In this document: in pieces, positions 36,088-44,450 of the stretch
Layout: every line of letters begins with the position of its first letter
Position numbering within the stretch: position 1 is the stretch's first letter
From: Sulfurimonas sp. endosymbiont of Alviniconcha boucheti
GTDB taxonomy: Bacteria > Campylobacterota > Campylobacteria > Campylobacterales > Sulfurimonadaceae
DNA: 64,000 nucleotides
NCBI GenBank assembly: GCA_021766785.1
Contig: JAICBP010000080.1
Coordinates: 52,076-116,075 of the forward strand
Direction of reading: 5' to 3'
The notes under the pieces: model-generated
What the model saw: the letters and a program-made list of their open reading frames with translations, nothing else
Databases searched by the model: none
Told to the model about the DNA's origin: nothing
Position numbers and translations under genes: made by a program

Positions 36088-38847
36088 CTACCATAATGTA
36101 AAAGGGTTTATACTTATACTTATACTTATATCAAATTCTGCATCTGATATATTATTAGCATCCCATACTTCAAGTAGTACGGGGTGTGTTGCAGATGGCA
36201 AGGTCCATATTTGTGTTTCGTCACCAAGGTTTTCACTCGTTCCTCTTACAAGAGAATGAGGATCATCAGGAAGTTCAGGGTATAGAATAAAATTAGGATT
36301 ACTACCGTTTCCATTAGTCTGATGGATCTTGATTGTAGAAGCAAGTCCATTAGGAGCAACCACTTTATAATAAAGACGATTACCTAACTTATTATATTTG
36401 TCATTACTATTACTATAATTAAACTTTACATTGGATATAGTAGTACCTATACTCAGATCTTTATAAGGAAACTCACTGGCTCTGTTAGTTCTTCCATTTC
36501 CCCATATATCGCTAATCTTTGCAATATTTTCACTAGAGACAATAGCATCTATTTTATCTGCATTCTCACTATTTGCATCCTTCATCCCCTTAATAAAGGT
36601 AAAAATACTTGTAAAGGCATAGCTCTTTTTCTCTGCGTTAATCATCATCTGATGAATAGGAGTAAAACCTAAACTTAAGGTATCCGCACCATCATCATTA
36701 CTATCATAAAGATCATAAATTATATTTTGAACGGATGTTTCATTATACCAACCAGGATTAGAAGTAGTGCCAGATTCCATATCAATTTCAAATCCAAAAC
36801 CTTGCTCTGAACCAGAGGTATCAAAGTAGATAGGATCATCTAGTGCTATAGCTGAAAAAGCATTTCCCCACCCCTCACCAAAGGCTACACGAATATCTAA
36901 TAGATCATTACCAGAGTGGTCACCACCAATACTATCAGAACGAGAAAACTTATCTTCATAATAGTGTCCCCACTCATGAGCGATAACATGATTGTCATAC
37001 TCATCTGTATCACTCCCTGCATCTCCTAAAATATAGAGATTGCCAGAGGAGTAGTAAGATGTTCCTATCTGACCTGCATCAGTGCTACCTGATGCTGCAA
37101 CATTAGAGGGTGACCAATTTACCACCAAAGGAGGGAACACTATCTGAGCATCTGCACTTTGCACTTTTTTCATAGCACTTTTGATTGTATCTAGTATAGC
37201 AAATGGTGCAGCCACTCTTGGTTGCGTATAATCATCTCCTGTCCAACCAGATGGTGCATTTAGATTACGAATATTATTTGTTGAATCTATTGAAGCAAGT
37301 GTACCTTCCATAGCATATAATGCTTTATCATTTGTGTTATCAACTACTTCTACATCCCATCCTGGTTCACCAGTTTTAAGCATCTTAGCCAATACACGGA
37401 TTTTAATCGGTGTAGATAATGGAAGATCAGCTAATACATAAGTACCATTTTCATCTGTTGTTGTACTCTTGATAATGGTACCATTCTCTTCTACTGCCTC
37501 CACTACGACAAATTTTGCTTTTTCATGAGTAGTTTTATTATAATCAAGTCCTTGAGCAGAACTTTTATTTGGGACAAGGTCATATGTAATGGTACCTCTA
37601 ATTGTGGTAATACAAATTGTGACTGTTCGTGTAGCTGTAGCACTATTGCCTGCCTTGTCCGTGGCTGTGTATGTGATATTATAATCACCTGTGGTAGTAG
37701 TATCGACACTACCTGTAGTAGTAACGCTCACATTCCCATCAACTGCATCTATTGCTGTAGCTCCTGCATCGATGTAAGTGCTATTATATTTTACAGATAA
37801 AGTACGTTTCCCTACAATAGTAATATGAGGTGCAGTACCATCTCTAACAAGGACTCTTCGTATAGCTGTAGCACTATTACCTGCACTATCCGTGGCTGTG
37901 TATGTAATATTATAATCCCCTATGGTAGTAGTATCGACATTACCTGTAGTAGTTACATTCAAATCCCCATCAATTGTATCTGTGGCTATAGCTCCCTCAT
38001 CATCGTAAGTGCTATTATATTCTACCTGTTGAGGATTATCCCCTATAATGGTAATTTGAGGTGTAGTACTATCTATAACTGAGACTGTTCGTCTAGCTAT
38101 GGCAATATTGCCTGCACTATCTTCAGCTACATATGTAATATTATAATCCCCTAATTTATTAGTATTGACCCTATCTAAGTCTAAGGTAATTATTGTTACA
38201 TTTTTATCTATTGCATCTACTGCTGTAGCACCTGCATCGATATAGGTAGTGTTATATTCTACAGATATACTACTTCCTCCATTGATGGTGATAAGAGGTT
38301 TTTTAGCGTCTATAACTGAAACTTTTCGTATAGCTGTGGCACTATTTCCTGCACTATCCGTAGCTCTATATGTAATATTGTAGTCCCCTAAAGTCTTAGT
38401 ATCGACATTACCTATACTAGTAACATCCACATCCCCATCAACTTTGTCTATTGCTGTAGCTCCTTCATCGATGTAAGTGCTATTATGTTCTACATCTAAA
38501 ATACGTTTCCCTAAAATCTTAATATAAGGTGGAGTAGTATCTATGACTGAGACCGTTCGTATAGCTGTGGCACTATTGCCTGCACTATCCGTAGCTATAT
38601 ATGTAATATTATAGTCCCCTAAAGTCTTAGTATCGACCTTATCCATGCTAGTAACATGCGCATTCCCATCAACTGTAGCTCCTGCATCCCGGTAAGAACT
38701 ACCATATTCTACCAACAAATTACTCTCCCCTATAATGGTAATTTGAGGTGGAGTAGTGTCTAAAATTATTGGTTTATCTGTTTTTTTATCTTTATTATTA
38801 CAGGCGGTAAATAAGATAAGACTAATAATTACTATACACATTCGCAT
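36088..38847 (-). CDS. Secreted lipoprotein metalloprotease with five Ig-like repeats
   Basis: 919 residues. A lipobox LFTAC gives Cys16. Residues ~28-410 hold five ~76-residue repeats of the DUF5011/HYR type, each with a VEYxSxYxDxGA core and ending in GDYNITYxATDxAGNSATAxRxVxV (variable). A carboxypeptidase-regulatory-like domain follows (~412-495). The catalytic region has HEWGH (624-628), then Glu658 in GEGWGN, a plausible third zinc ligand. The C-terminal ~110 residues look like a beta domain. The substrate is unknown. The family is not one I can name with certainty. It faces DUF2202 divergently. Confidence 0.75.
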   Translation of the reverse strand: MRMCIVIISLILFTACNNKDKKTDKPIILDTTPPQITIIGESNLLVEYGSSYRDAGATVDGNAHVTSMDKVDTKTLGDYNITYIATDSAGNSATAIRTVSVIDTTPPYIKILGKRILDVEHNSTYIDEGATAIDKVDGDVDVTSIGNVDTKTLGDYNITYRATDSAGNSATAIRKVSVIDAKKPLITINGGSSISVEYNTTYIDAGATAVDAIDKNVTIITLDLDRVNTNKLGDYNITYVAEDSAGNIAIARRTVSVIDSTTPQITIIGDNPQQVEYNSTYDDEGAIATDTIDGDLNVTTTGNVDTTTIGDYNITYTATDSAGNSATAIRRVLVRDGTAPHITIVGKRTLSVKYNSTYIDAGATAIDAVDGNVSVTTTGSVDTTTTGDYNITYTATDKAGNSATATRTVTICITTIRGTITYDLVPNKSSAQGLDYNKTTHEKAKFVVVEAVEENGTIIKSTTTDENGTYVLADLPLSTPIKIRVLAKMLKTGEPGWDVEVVDNTNDKALYAMEGTLASIDSTNNIRNLNAPSGWTGDDYTQPRVAAPFAILDTIKSAMKKVQSADAQIVFPPLVVNWSPSNVAASGSTDAGQIGTSYYSSGNLYILGDAGSDTDEYDNHVIAHEWGHYYEDKFSRSDSIGGDHSGNDLLDIRVAFGEGWGNAFSAIALDDPIYFDTSGSEQGFGFEIDMESGTTSNPGWYNETSVQNIIYDLYDSNDDGADTLSLGFTPIHQMMINAEKKSYAFTSIFTFIKGMKDANSENADKIDAIVSSENIAKISDIWGNGRTNRASEFPYKDLSIGTTISNVKFNYSNSNDKYNKLGNRLYYKVVAPNGLASTIKIHQTNGNGSNPNFILYPELPDDPHSLVRGTSENLGDETQIWTLPSATHPVLLEVWDANNISDAEFDISISISINPFTLW
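37600..38790 (-). repeat. Five tandem ~230-base repeats encoding Ig-like domains
   Basis: The DNA repeats at about 76-codon spacing, with near-identical stretches such as TTATAATCACC/TAATCCCC and GTAGCACTATT[A/G]CCTGC. Copies differ in detail, so they are diverged rather than fresh duplications. Such arrays can shrink or grow by recombination and change the stalk length. Confidence 0.75.
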
Positions 38848-39046
38848 AATCTGTTTTCCCTCTTTTATTTAAGAACATAAACTAACTTAGAGATTCTTTT
38901 CTAAAAAATATAATAAAAGTTCATTTTATCTATTTACCAATTAAGATTTCATTAATTACCAAAGATATACTATTAAAGTGACATATACTTCAATTTATTT
39001 ACTATCTATTCAAACTCATATTGCTAACAATCTGCTAATTATTTTA

Positions 39047-39055
39047 TGGTATAAT
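39047..39055 (+). promoter_or_regulatory. Extended -10 promoter of the DUF2202 lipoprotein gene
   Basis: TGGTATAAT is an extended -10 with a perfect TATAAT at 39050-39055. The start of transcription is expected near 39062, about 25 bases before the ATG; AGGAG lies at 39073-39077. No -35 fits at 17 bases. Confidence 0.7.
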
Positions 39056-39086
39056 TGCACAAATCAAAAATAAAAGGAGTTTCCAA

Positions 39087-40253
39087 ATGAGAAACACAAA
39101 AATAATTTTATCAACAGTAGTAACAGGAGTGTTGCTTGTCGGATGTAATATAGATAATTTAACTCAAAATGTAGATGATTCCAATTCTACTAATAACCAC
39201 AACTCTATTATGAGTATGAAATTTAACTTAGATGATTATAACATAACCACAGATCTTGTACAGGAGATGAAAGATTCTCTAACATATATGAAGGATGAAG
39301 AGAGACTAGCTTCAGATCTCTATCTAAATCTTTATAATTACTATAAAAATTATAGTGATCTTGAGATAAAACAGCTTAATAATATCGCTACAAATACAGA
39401 GAACGACCAGATTTCTATTATCAAATCTCTTGTAAAGAGATATGATTTAAATAGCTCTGAACCTCAAGATGTCAATATATCAAGAGGAGTATATGAGAAT
39501 CAAGTCATCCAAGATCTCTATGACAAATTTTATGCTATTGGTCAAAATTCTCAAGAGGAAGCACTTAAAGTTGGGTGTATGGTTGAAGTAACAGATATTA
39601 ATGATTTAGATAAATATATTTCACTCGCAAAAGAGTCAAATGCTACAGATATTGAAACTGCATTTAAAGTTCTAAGAGATGGAAGCTACCATAATTACTG
39701 GACATTTGATCAAACACTCAAAAACTTAGGTGTAGCAGATGGATGCTATGATGAAGAGAATGAACTTTTAACTAATAAAGAGGAAGCTTACCCTAAGAAT
39801 AATGCTAATGCCAAAAAATATATGCAAAATAATAATGGCAACTCAGAGCATACACAAAGTCATAATGATAACGTAGAGCATACACAAGATCATAATGATA
39901 AGAAAAAGTATGGACAAAATAATAATAGCAACTCAGAGCATACACAAAGTCATAATGATAACGTAGAGCATACACAAGATCATAATGATAAGAAAAAGTA
40001 TGGACAAAATAATAATGACAACTCAGAGCATACACAAAGTCATAATGATAACGTAGAGCATACACAAAGTCATAATGATAACGTAGAGCATACACAAAAT
40101 AATAATGACAACTCAGAGCATACACAAAGTCATAATGATAACGTAGAGCATACACAAAATAATAATGACAACTCAGAGCATACACAAGATCATAATGATA
40201 AGAAAAAGTATGGACAAAATCATAATGGCAAAAAGGTACAGCGCAAAGTTTAA
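39087..40253 (+). CDS. DUF2202-type ferritin-like lipoprotein with His/Asn-rich tandem-repeat tail
   Basis: 388 residues. A lipobox in TGVLLVGCN gives Cys20. Residues ~60-230 follow the DUF2202 pattern (YMKDEERLASDLYLNLY, NIATNTENDQISIIKSLVKRYDL, ALKVGCMVEVTDINDLDKYI, DGSYHNYWTFDQTL). The second-helix position that is His in typical SEQxHM reads Gln, so diiron binding is uncertain. From residue ~254 the tail is built of EHTQSHNDNV, EHTQNNNDNS and EHTQDHND-KKKYGQNNNxNS units, with over ten His. It is strongly biased compared with the rest of the window. Metal binding is likely but unproven. Confidence 0.8.
   Translation: MRNTKIILSTVVTGVLLVGCNIDNLTQNVDDSNSTNNHNSIMSMKFNLDDYNITTDLVQEMKDSLTYMKDEERLASDLYLNLYNYYKNYSDLEIKQLNNIATNTENDQISIIKSLVKRYDLNSSEPQDVNISRGVYENQVIQDLYDKFYAIGQNSQEEALKVGCMVEVTDINDLDKYISLAKESNATDIETAFKVLRDGSYHNYWTFDQTLKNLGVADGCYDEENELLTNKEEAYPKNNANAKKYMQNNNGNSEHTQSHNDNVEHTQDHNDKKKYGQNNNSNSEHTQSHNDNVEHTQDHNDKKKYGQNNNDNSEHTQSHNDNVEHTQSHNDNVEHTQNNNDNSEHTQSHNDNVEHTQNNNDNSEHTQDHNDKKKYGQNHNGKKVQRKV
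39846..40239 (+). repeat. In-gene tandem repeats (30- and 60-base units)
   Basis: Units begin GAGCATACACAA and are 30 bases, or 60 with the AAGAAAAAGTATGGACAA extension. All lengths are multiples of three, so copy changes alter tail length without a frameshift. Copies are nearly identical, indicating recent expansion. Confidence 0.95.
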
Positions 40254-40280
40254 TTAATATACAACAAAGTTCCCACTTAT

Positions 40281-40300
40281 TACACCTCTCATGAGGTGTA
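40281..40300 (+). terminator. Terminator hairpin, copy 1
   Basis: TACACCTC-TCAT-GAGGTGTA, a perfect eight-base-pair stem, 27 bases after the DUF2202 stop. Its natural T-rich tail was replaced by the duplicated repeat DNA, so this copy may terminate poorly. Confidence 0.65.
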
Positions 40301-40301
40301 G

Positions 40302-40496
40302 CATACACAAAGTCATAATGATAACTTAGAGCATACACAAAATAATAATGACAACTCAGAGCATACACAAAGTCATAATGATAACGTAGAGCATACACAA
40401 AATAATAATGACAACTCAGAGCATACACAAAGTCATAATGATAAGAAAAAGTATGGACAAAATCATAATGGCAAAAAGGTACAGAGCAAAGTTTAA
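40302..40496 (+). pseudogene. Orphan copy of the repeat tail (no start, no head)
   Basis: 64 codons plus stop in the same frame as the upstream gene, encoding HTQSHNDNL, three EHTQ units and KKKYGQNHNGKK, VQSKV. Two stops (TAA 40251-40253 and TAG 40299-40301) separate it from the gene, and no start codon with a binding site is visible. It is the leftover of the tail duplication. With the terminators, it fills the 342-base gap before serA. Confidence 0.85.
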
Positions 40497-40524
40497 TTAA
40501 TATACAACAAAGTTCCCACTTCAT

Positions 40525-40544
40525 TACACCTCTCTTGAGGTGTA
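40525..40544 (+). terminator. Terminator hairpin, copy 2
   Basis: TACACCTC-TCTT-GAGGTGTA, same stem as copy 1 with one loop change, followed by TCATTTTAT. This is probably the original and functional terminator of the DUF2202 gene, and it may also face serA transcription from the other side. Confidence 0.75.
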
Positions 40545-40595
40545 TCATTTTATAGTTAATTTATTATTATGAGAGTATGAATAAAAAAGAGAGGT

Positions 40596-42185
40596 TTATA
40601 CTTTAATATAGTTTACAGAGAGACAAGCATCAAGTGAAGCTAATTCACTCAGTGATTTTTCACTTACTGCATTATCAACTAAAATAACAGCTAATGCTTC
40701 ATTCTTATCATTTCTAGCAAGTGAGAAATCTGCAATATTTACATTATTATTAGCAAGAACAGAACCAATACTACCAATAACGCCAGGAACATCAGAATTT
40801 TTAAACATTATCATGTCACCACGAAGAGCTACATCAATATCAAAACCATCTATATTTACTAAACGCTGTATATTATCATCAAAAATAGTAGCACAAATTG
40901 TTGTAGTACGTTCACTAGTTGTCAGTTTAATAGTGATAAGGTTTTTGTACACTGAAGAGTCTATACTCTCTTCAGTCTCAATAGTAATCCCTTTCTCTTT
41001 TGCTACAAACTCTGCATTAACATAATTTATAGTATCCCCAGAATTTTGACTCATTGCACCAACAGCAACGAAAGTAGAAAGAGAATCTACATACTCTGCT
41101 ATATCACCATGTCCAATTACTTTGATAGAGATAATTTGGGATTTACTCATTTGAGACTCTAGAAAACCTATCTTTTGTCCCATCTCTAAAAATGGCTTCA
41201 CAAACTTAGGAATAGTAGATTCATCTATAGGTAAGTTCATAGCATGAGGATAAGCTATACCTTTAGCAGCTTCTATAGCATTATTAGCTGCTTGTGTACC
41301 GATATTATACTGAGACTCATAAGTATTTGCCCCAAGATGAGGAGAAACCACAATGTTGTCTAAATCAAGAAGTCTATTATTAGTAGCTGGTTCTTTGCCA
41401 AAAACATCAATACCTGCAAAGCGAATTTTACCAGACTTAAGCCCATCATAGAGTGCATCTTCATTATACAGATCACCACGAGCACAATTTACTAACACAA
41501 CACCATCTCTCATCTTAGCAATCTCTTCTTTTCCAATAATGCCAATAGTTTCTTTGTTCTTAGGTGTATGAATAGTAATAATGTCACACTCTAAAATATC
41601 TTGAAAATCTTTTGTGTATGTCATATCAAGATCTGTAACTTTTGTAGGGTTGATATATGGATCATAAGCCACAATCTCCATCTCAAAAGCCTGTGCACGT
41701 TTTGCAACACGAGAACCAATATTACCAAAACCAATAATACCAAGTCTTTTGCCCTTAAGCTCATACCCATACCATTTTTCACGTTTCCAGATTTTTTGAT
41801 TTTTCAGATGATCATGAGAGTATGGGAACATTCTCATGCATGAGAGCATATGAGCCATAGTAAGCTCAACTGCTGCGATAGTATTTGCTGTAGGTACATT
41901 CATAACAATGATACCCTGTTTTGAACACCCAGCAATATCAACATTATCAACACCAACACCAGCACGAACAACTGCTTTTAGATTAGTCGCGTTTGCTAAG
42001 AAGAGATCATCCACATCAGTAGAACTTCTTGTGATCGCTACATTAGCATTTGGCAAAATCTCCGTTTTTAACTTATCTTTAGGCTCATCAGCTGCCATGA
42101 TAAAATTAATATTTTCATCATCTTCGAGCATTTTAAGTCCAGCTTCGTGAATATGATCACAAACTACTACTGTATATTTATTCAT
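40596..42185 (-). CDS. serA: D-3-phosphoglycerate dehydrogenase
   Basis: 529 residues, the long SerA with catalytic/NAD domain, ASB domain and C-terminal ACT domain. Visible are VRAGVGVDNVD, the NAD motif GKRLGIIGFGNIGSRVAKRA, VNCARGDLYNEDAL, and GIDVFGKEP; the ACT domain runs from about 455 (MIMFKNSDVPGVIGSIGSVL). It starts serine synthesis and is likely inhibited by serine through the ACT domain. serB is at 6059. It overlaps the upstream membrane-protein gene by eight bases. Confidence 0.97.
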   Translation of the reverse strand: MNKYTVVVCDHIHEAGLKMLEDDENINFIMAADEPKDKLKTEILPNANVAITRSSTDVDDLFLANATNLKAVVRAGVGVDNVDIAGCSKQGIIVMNVPTANTIAAVELTMAHMLSCMRMFPYSHDHLKNQKIWKREKWYGYELKGKRLGIIGFGNIGSRVAKRAQAFEMEIVAYDPYINPTKVTDLDMTYTKDFQDILECDIITIHTPKNKETIGIIGKEEIAKMRDGVVLVNCARGDLYNEDALYDGLKSGKIRFAGIDVFGKEPATNNRLLDLDNIVVSPHLGANTYESQYNIGTQAANNAIEAAKGIAYPHAMNLPIDESTIPKFVKPFLEMGQKIGFLESQMSKSQIISIKVIGHGDIAEYVDSLSTFVAVGAMSQNSGDTINYVNAEFVAKEKGITIETEESIDSSVYKNLITIKLTTSERTTTICATIFDDNIQRLVNIDGFDIDVALRGDMIMFKNSDVPGVIGSIGSVLANNNVNIADFSLARNDKNEALAVILVDNAVSEKSLSELASLDACLSVNYIKV

Positions 42186-42666
42186 TTTGGTATTCCTCTT
42201 TATAGGGCTTTATCGTTGCCACTACTCTATAATTTTTTAATTCTTTGACTAAATCTTTTAATTTATTGACATTTTGTGAATAAATAAATAAATCTATATC
42301 CATTTTATCTTTTTTTAGAAAATATTTAAGTTTATGATGTTTTAGCTCCTCTTCCAAACAAAAGAGTTGATAGGGATCCAAAAGTTTAGCACTTAACTTG
42401 TATGTTATAGTCTTAGTTATTTTTTCTTTTAAATCTACTTGTACATATACTTCATTTACTGGATAGAAGTATCCTTTTTGTTCTAACTTACTAAAATAAT
42501 TTACCCAGAGTTTTTCGGATTTTTCATGAGTTTTCTTCTGTTTAAGTGTTAAAGGTTCACTCTTAACATATGCTTCATTTGTATTAATGGAGATGAGAAA
42601 CAGGATAATAAAAATAGCTACCCCTATCGCAATGAGAGGAGTAAGCCATTTTAAAATCTTCTGCAT
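42178..42666 (-). CDS. Membrane-anchored protein between rpsA and serA
   Basis: 162 residues. One N-terminal membrane segment (about 8-27), then a soluble, Lys-rich domain with alternating strands (YFYPVNEVYVQVDLKEKITKTITYKL, DLFIYSQNVNKLKDLVKELK, quoted in part). No catalytic motif. A protein in this place between rpsA and serA is also seen in C. jejuni, so the link is conserved though its role is unknown. 13 bases separate it from rpsA. Confidence 0.75.
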   Translation of the reverse strand: MQKILKWLTPLIAIGVAIFIILFLISINTNEAYVKSEPLTLKQKKTHEKSEKLWVNYFSKLEQKGYFYPVNEVYVQVDLKEKITKTITYKLSAKLLDPYQLFCLEEELKHHKLKYFLKKDKMDIDLFIYSQNVNKLKDLVKELKNYRVVATIKPYKEEYQNE

Positions 42667-42679
42667 CTACAACTATTAT

Positions 42680-44335
42680 TTACTTAAATTTATCTTTGAT
42701 TAAATCACCTAAAGAGTGCGATTCATTGTCATTAATCTCTTCTAGTATAGCTTGATTTTTAACGTATTCTAATTTTTTAACAGAGAGACGAACACGATCA
42801 CGATTAGTATCGATATTTGCTATTGCAGCTTCTATTGTCTGTCCAATCTCTAACTCCTCTTTTACAAGTGGTGTTAAATCTTCTTCACGAATAAGTGCGT
42901 CAATACCATTTTCTAAAGAGACAAATACACCGAACTCTTTAATATCTCGAACAGTAGCAGTAACAACAGAGTTCACCTTATGATTTGTAGCGAACTTATC
43001 AATAGGAGACTCTAAAAGAGTTTTTCTATTAAAAGATATCTTTTGATCTAGAGCATGAATCTTTACAATTTTTACTTCTACTTCTTCACCAGACTTAAAA
43101 AATTCCTTTGCTTTTGTATTCTTCTCCCAAGAAATATCTTGATTATGGAGAAGACCTTCCACACCAGCAACACGAACAAATGCACCAAAGTCAGTAAGCG
43201 AAGTGATAACACCAGTTACAATATCACCTTCATAGTAATTATCTAAGAATGCCTCAAATGGTTTTGGTAAAAGTCGCTTAAGTGAAACACGAAGCTTATG
43301 TGTACTAGAATTAATTTCAATAACTTCAACATCAATCTCTTCACCAACAGTTAAATAGTGCTCAGCTTTTTTAACATTTCTATCCCAAGATATCTCAGAG
43401 ACATGCAAGAAACCTTCAATACCATTTCCTAAGTCAATAAATACACCATAATTTTCAATTCTTGAAACAGTAACAGTGATAGTATCACCTTCATCTAGAT
43501 CAGACTCAACCTCAGCCCATGGATTAGGAAGAACAGCTTTAATAGAAAGGGCCAAATGGTGTTTATCTTTATCATAGGAGACTGCTTTTACATTTACTTC
43601 ATCACCCAAATTATAATATTTTAATGGATTTACTGGACCTTTGTGAGAGATTTCATTATAGTGAACTAAACCATTAACACCACCAACATCAACAAATACA
43701 CCATATGTAGTGATCTTACTAACGATACCAGTAACAACAACATCTTCTGCCATGAGTTGATCAATAATCTCTCTTTTCTTTTTACGCTCTTCATTAAATA
43801 GTTTTCTACGAGAAATAACTATCGAGTTCTCTGCCTCATTGATTTTAATAATTAGAGCTTTGATTTTGCGACCAACTACATTATCACCCTCTTTAAATGC
43901 AGATAAAGAGCGTGGCATAAAGAATGAAACGCCATCAGAGTCAACCTCATAACCACCACGATTTTTCTTAGTTATAACACCTTCAACGATGATATTTTCA
44001 AAATCTTCTTTATGTGCATCAATAAATGCAATACTTTTCTCATGCTCTAAGGCTTTTTTATAAGAAATTTTTGGACGTTCATTAAAGTAACCCATTTGCA
44101 TTACTTTAATCTTATCGCCTATAGTGAACTTTAGATTACCATTTTCATCACGGATTTCATCAAGGTTTAAAATACCCTCTAATTTATCACTTATACTAAC
44201 TAGTACTCTATTGTCTTCCATTTGGATTTCAACTATTTCACCCTCTATAATGCGAGTGTTCTTTTGTCTGTTTTCGCTCTCTGCAAACATTTCTGCAAAG
44301 TTTTCTTCATCTAATAATTCGTTATCCAACGCCAT
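42680..44335 (-). CDS. rpsA: 30S ribosomal protein S1
   Basis: 551 residues with six S1-type OB repeats; each shows a GxVxxITxxGxFVxxxGxxGLxHxSEISW pattern, for example VVTGIVSKITTYGVFVDVGGVNGLVHYNEIS and VSRIENYGVFIDLGNGIEGFLHVSEISW (in parts). The protein binds mRNA on the small subunit. Total length matches six-domain S1. An AAACGCCA octamer lies at 43928. A strong -10 is 33 bases upstream, so it is expressed separately as well as with ispH. Confidence 0.97.
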   Translation of the reverse strand: MALDNELLDEENFAEMFAESENRQKNTRIIEGEIVEIQMEDNRVLVSISDKLEGILNLDEIRDENGNLKFTIGDKIKVMQMGYFNERPKISYKKALEHEKSIAFIDAHKEDFENIIVEGVITKKNRGGYEVDSDGVSFFMPRSLSAFKEGDNVVGRKIKALIIKINEAENSIVISRRKLFNEERKKKREIIDQLMAEDVVVTGIVSKITTYGVFVDVGGVNGLVHYNEISHKGPVNPLKYYNLGDEVNVKAVSYDKDKHHLALSIKAVLPNPWAEVESDLDEGDTITVTVSRIENYGVFIDLGNGIEGFLHVSEISWDRNVKKAEHYLTVGEEIDVEVIEINSSTHKLRVSLKRLLPKPFEAFLDNYYEGDIVTGVITSLTDFGAFVRVAGVEGLLHNQDISWEKNTKAKEFFKSGEEVEVKIVKIHALDQKISFNRKTLLESPIDKFATNHKVNSVVTATVRDIKEFGVFVSLENGIDALIREEDLTPLVKEELEIGQTIEAAIANIDTNRDRVRLSVKKLEYVKNQAILEEINDNESHSLGDLIKDKFK

Positions 44336-44367
44336 TATCTATCCTCTATTACGTAAAAATTGCCATC

Positions 44368-44373
44368 ATTATA
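44368..44373 (-). promoter_or_regulatory. Candidate -10 box for rpsA
   Basis: TATAAT on the minus strand, 32 bases before the rpsA start, in the sequence GTTATAATG. It lies in the 115-base gap after ispH. Confidence 0.55.
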
Positions 44374-44450
44374 ACAAAATATTAATTAGTTTGTTATTAA
44401 TTGTAAATGTTTAACGAAAGAAAAAGCAAAGCGTTCTAAACTAAAAGTTA

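Larger units (their letters stand above)
40058..40544 (+). repeat. 243-base tandem duplication of gene tail plus 3' region
   Basis: Bases 40058-40300 (tail repeats, stop, AT-rich 3' region and terminator) recur as 40301-40544. Only about four differences are seen: GTA to TTA, GAT to AGT, GCG to GAG, and one inserted C. The junction falls in GTA, a short homology shared by the repeat unit and the end of the terminator stem, which suggests slippage or unequal recombination. Confidence 0.9.

Noticed and set aside
39846-40490. CRISPR-like array
   Set aside because: Units are contiguous and coding, without unique spacers, and there are no cas genes.
39805-40548. Long minus-strand open frame (247 residues) of repeated Tyr/His/Phe units
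   Set aside because: It is the reverse of the tandem-repeat tail and its duplicate; the frame stays open only because the repeats lack stops. No ribosome binding site, and composition is a mirror of the plus-strand gene.
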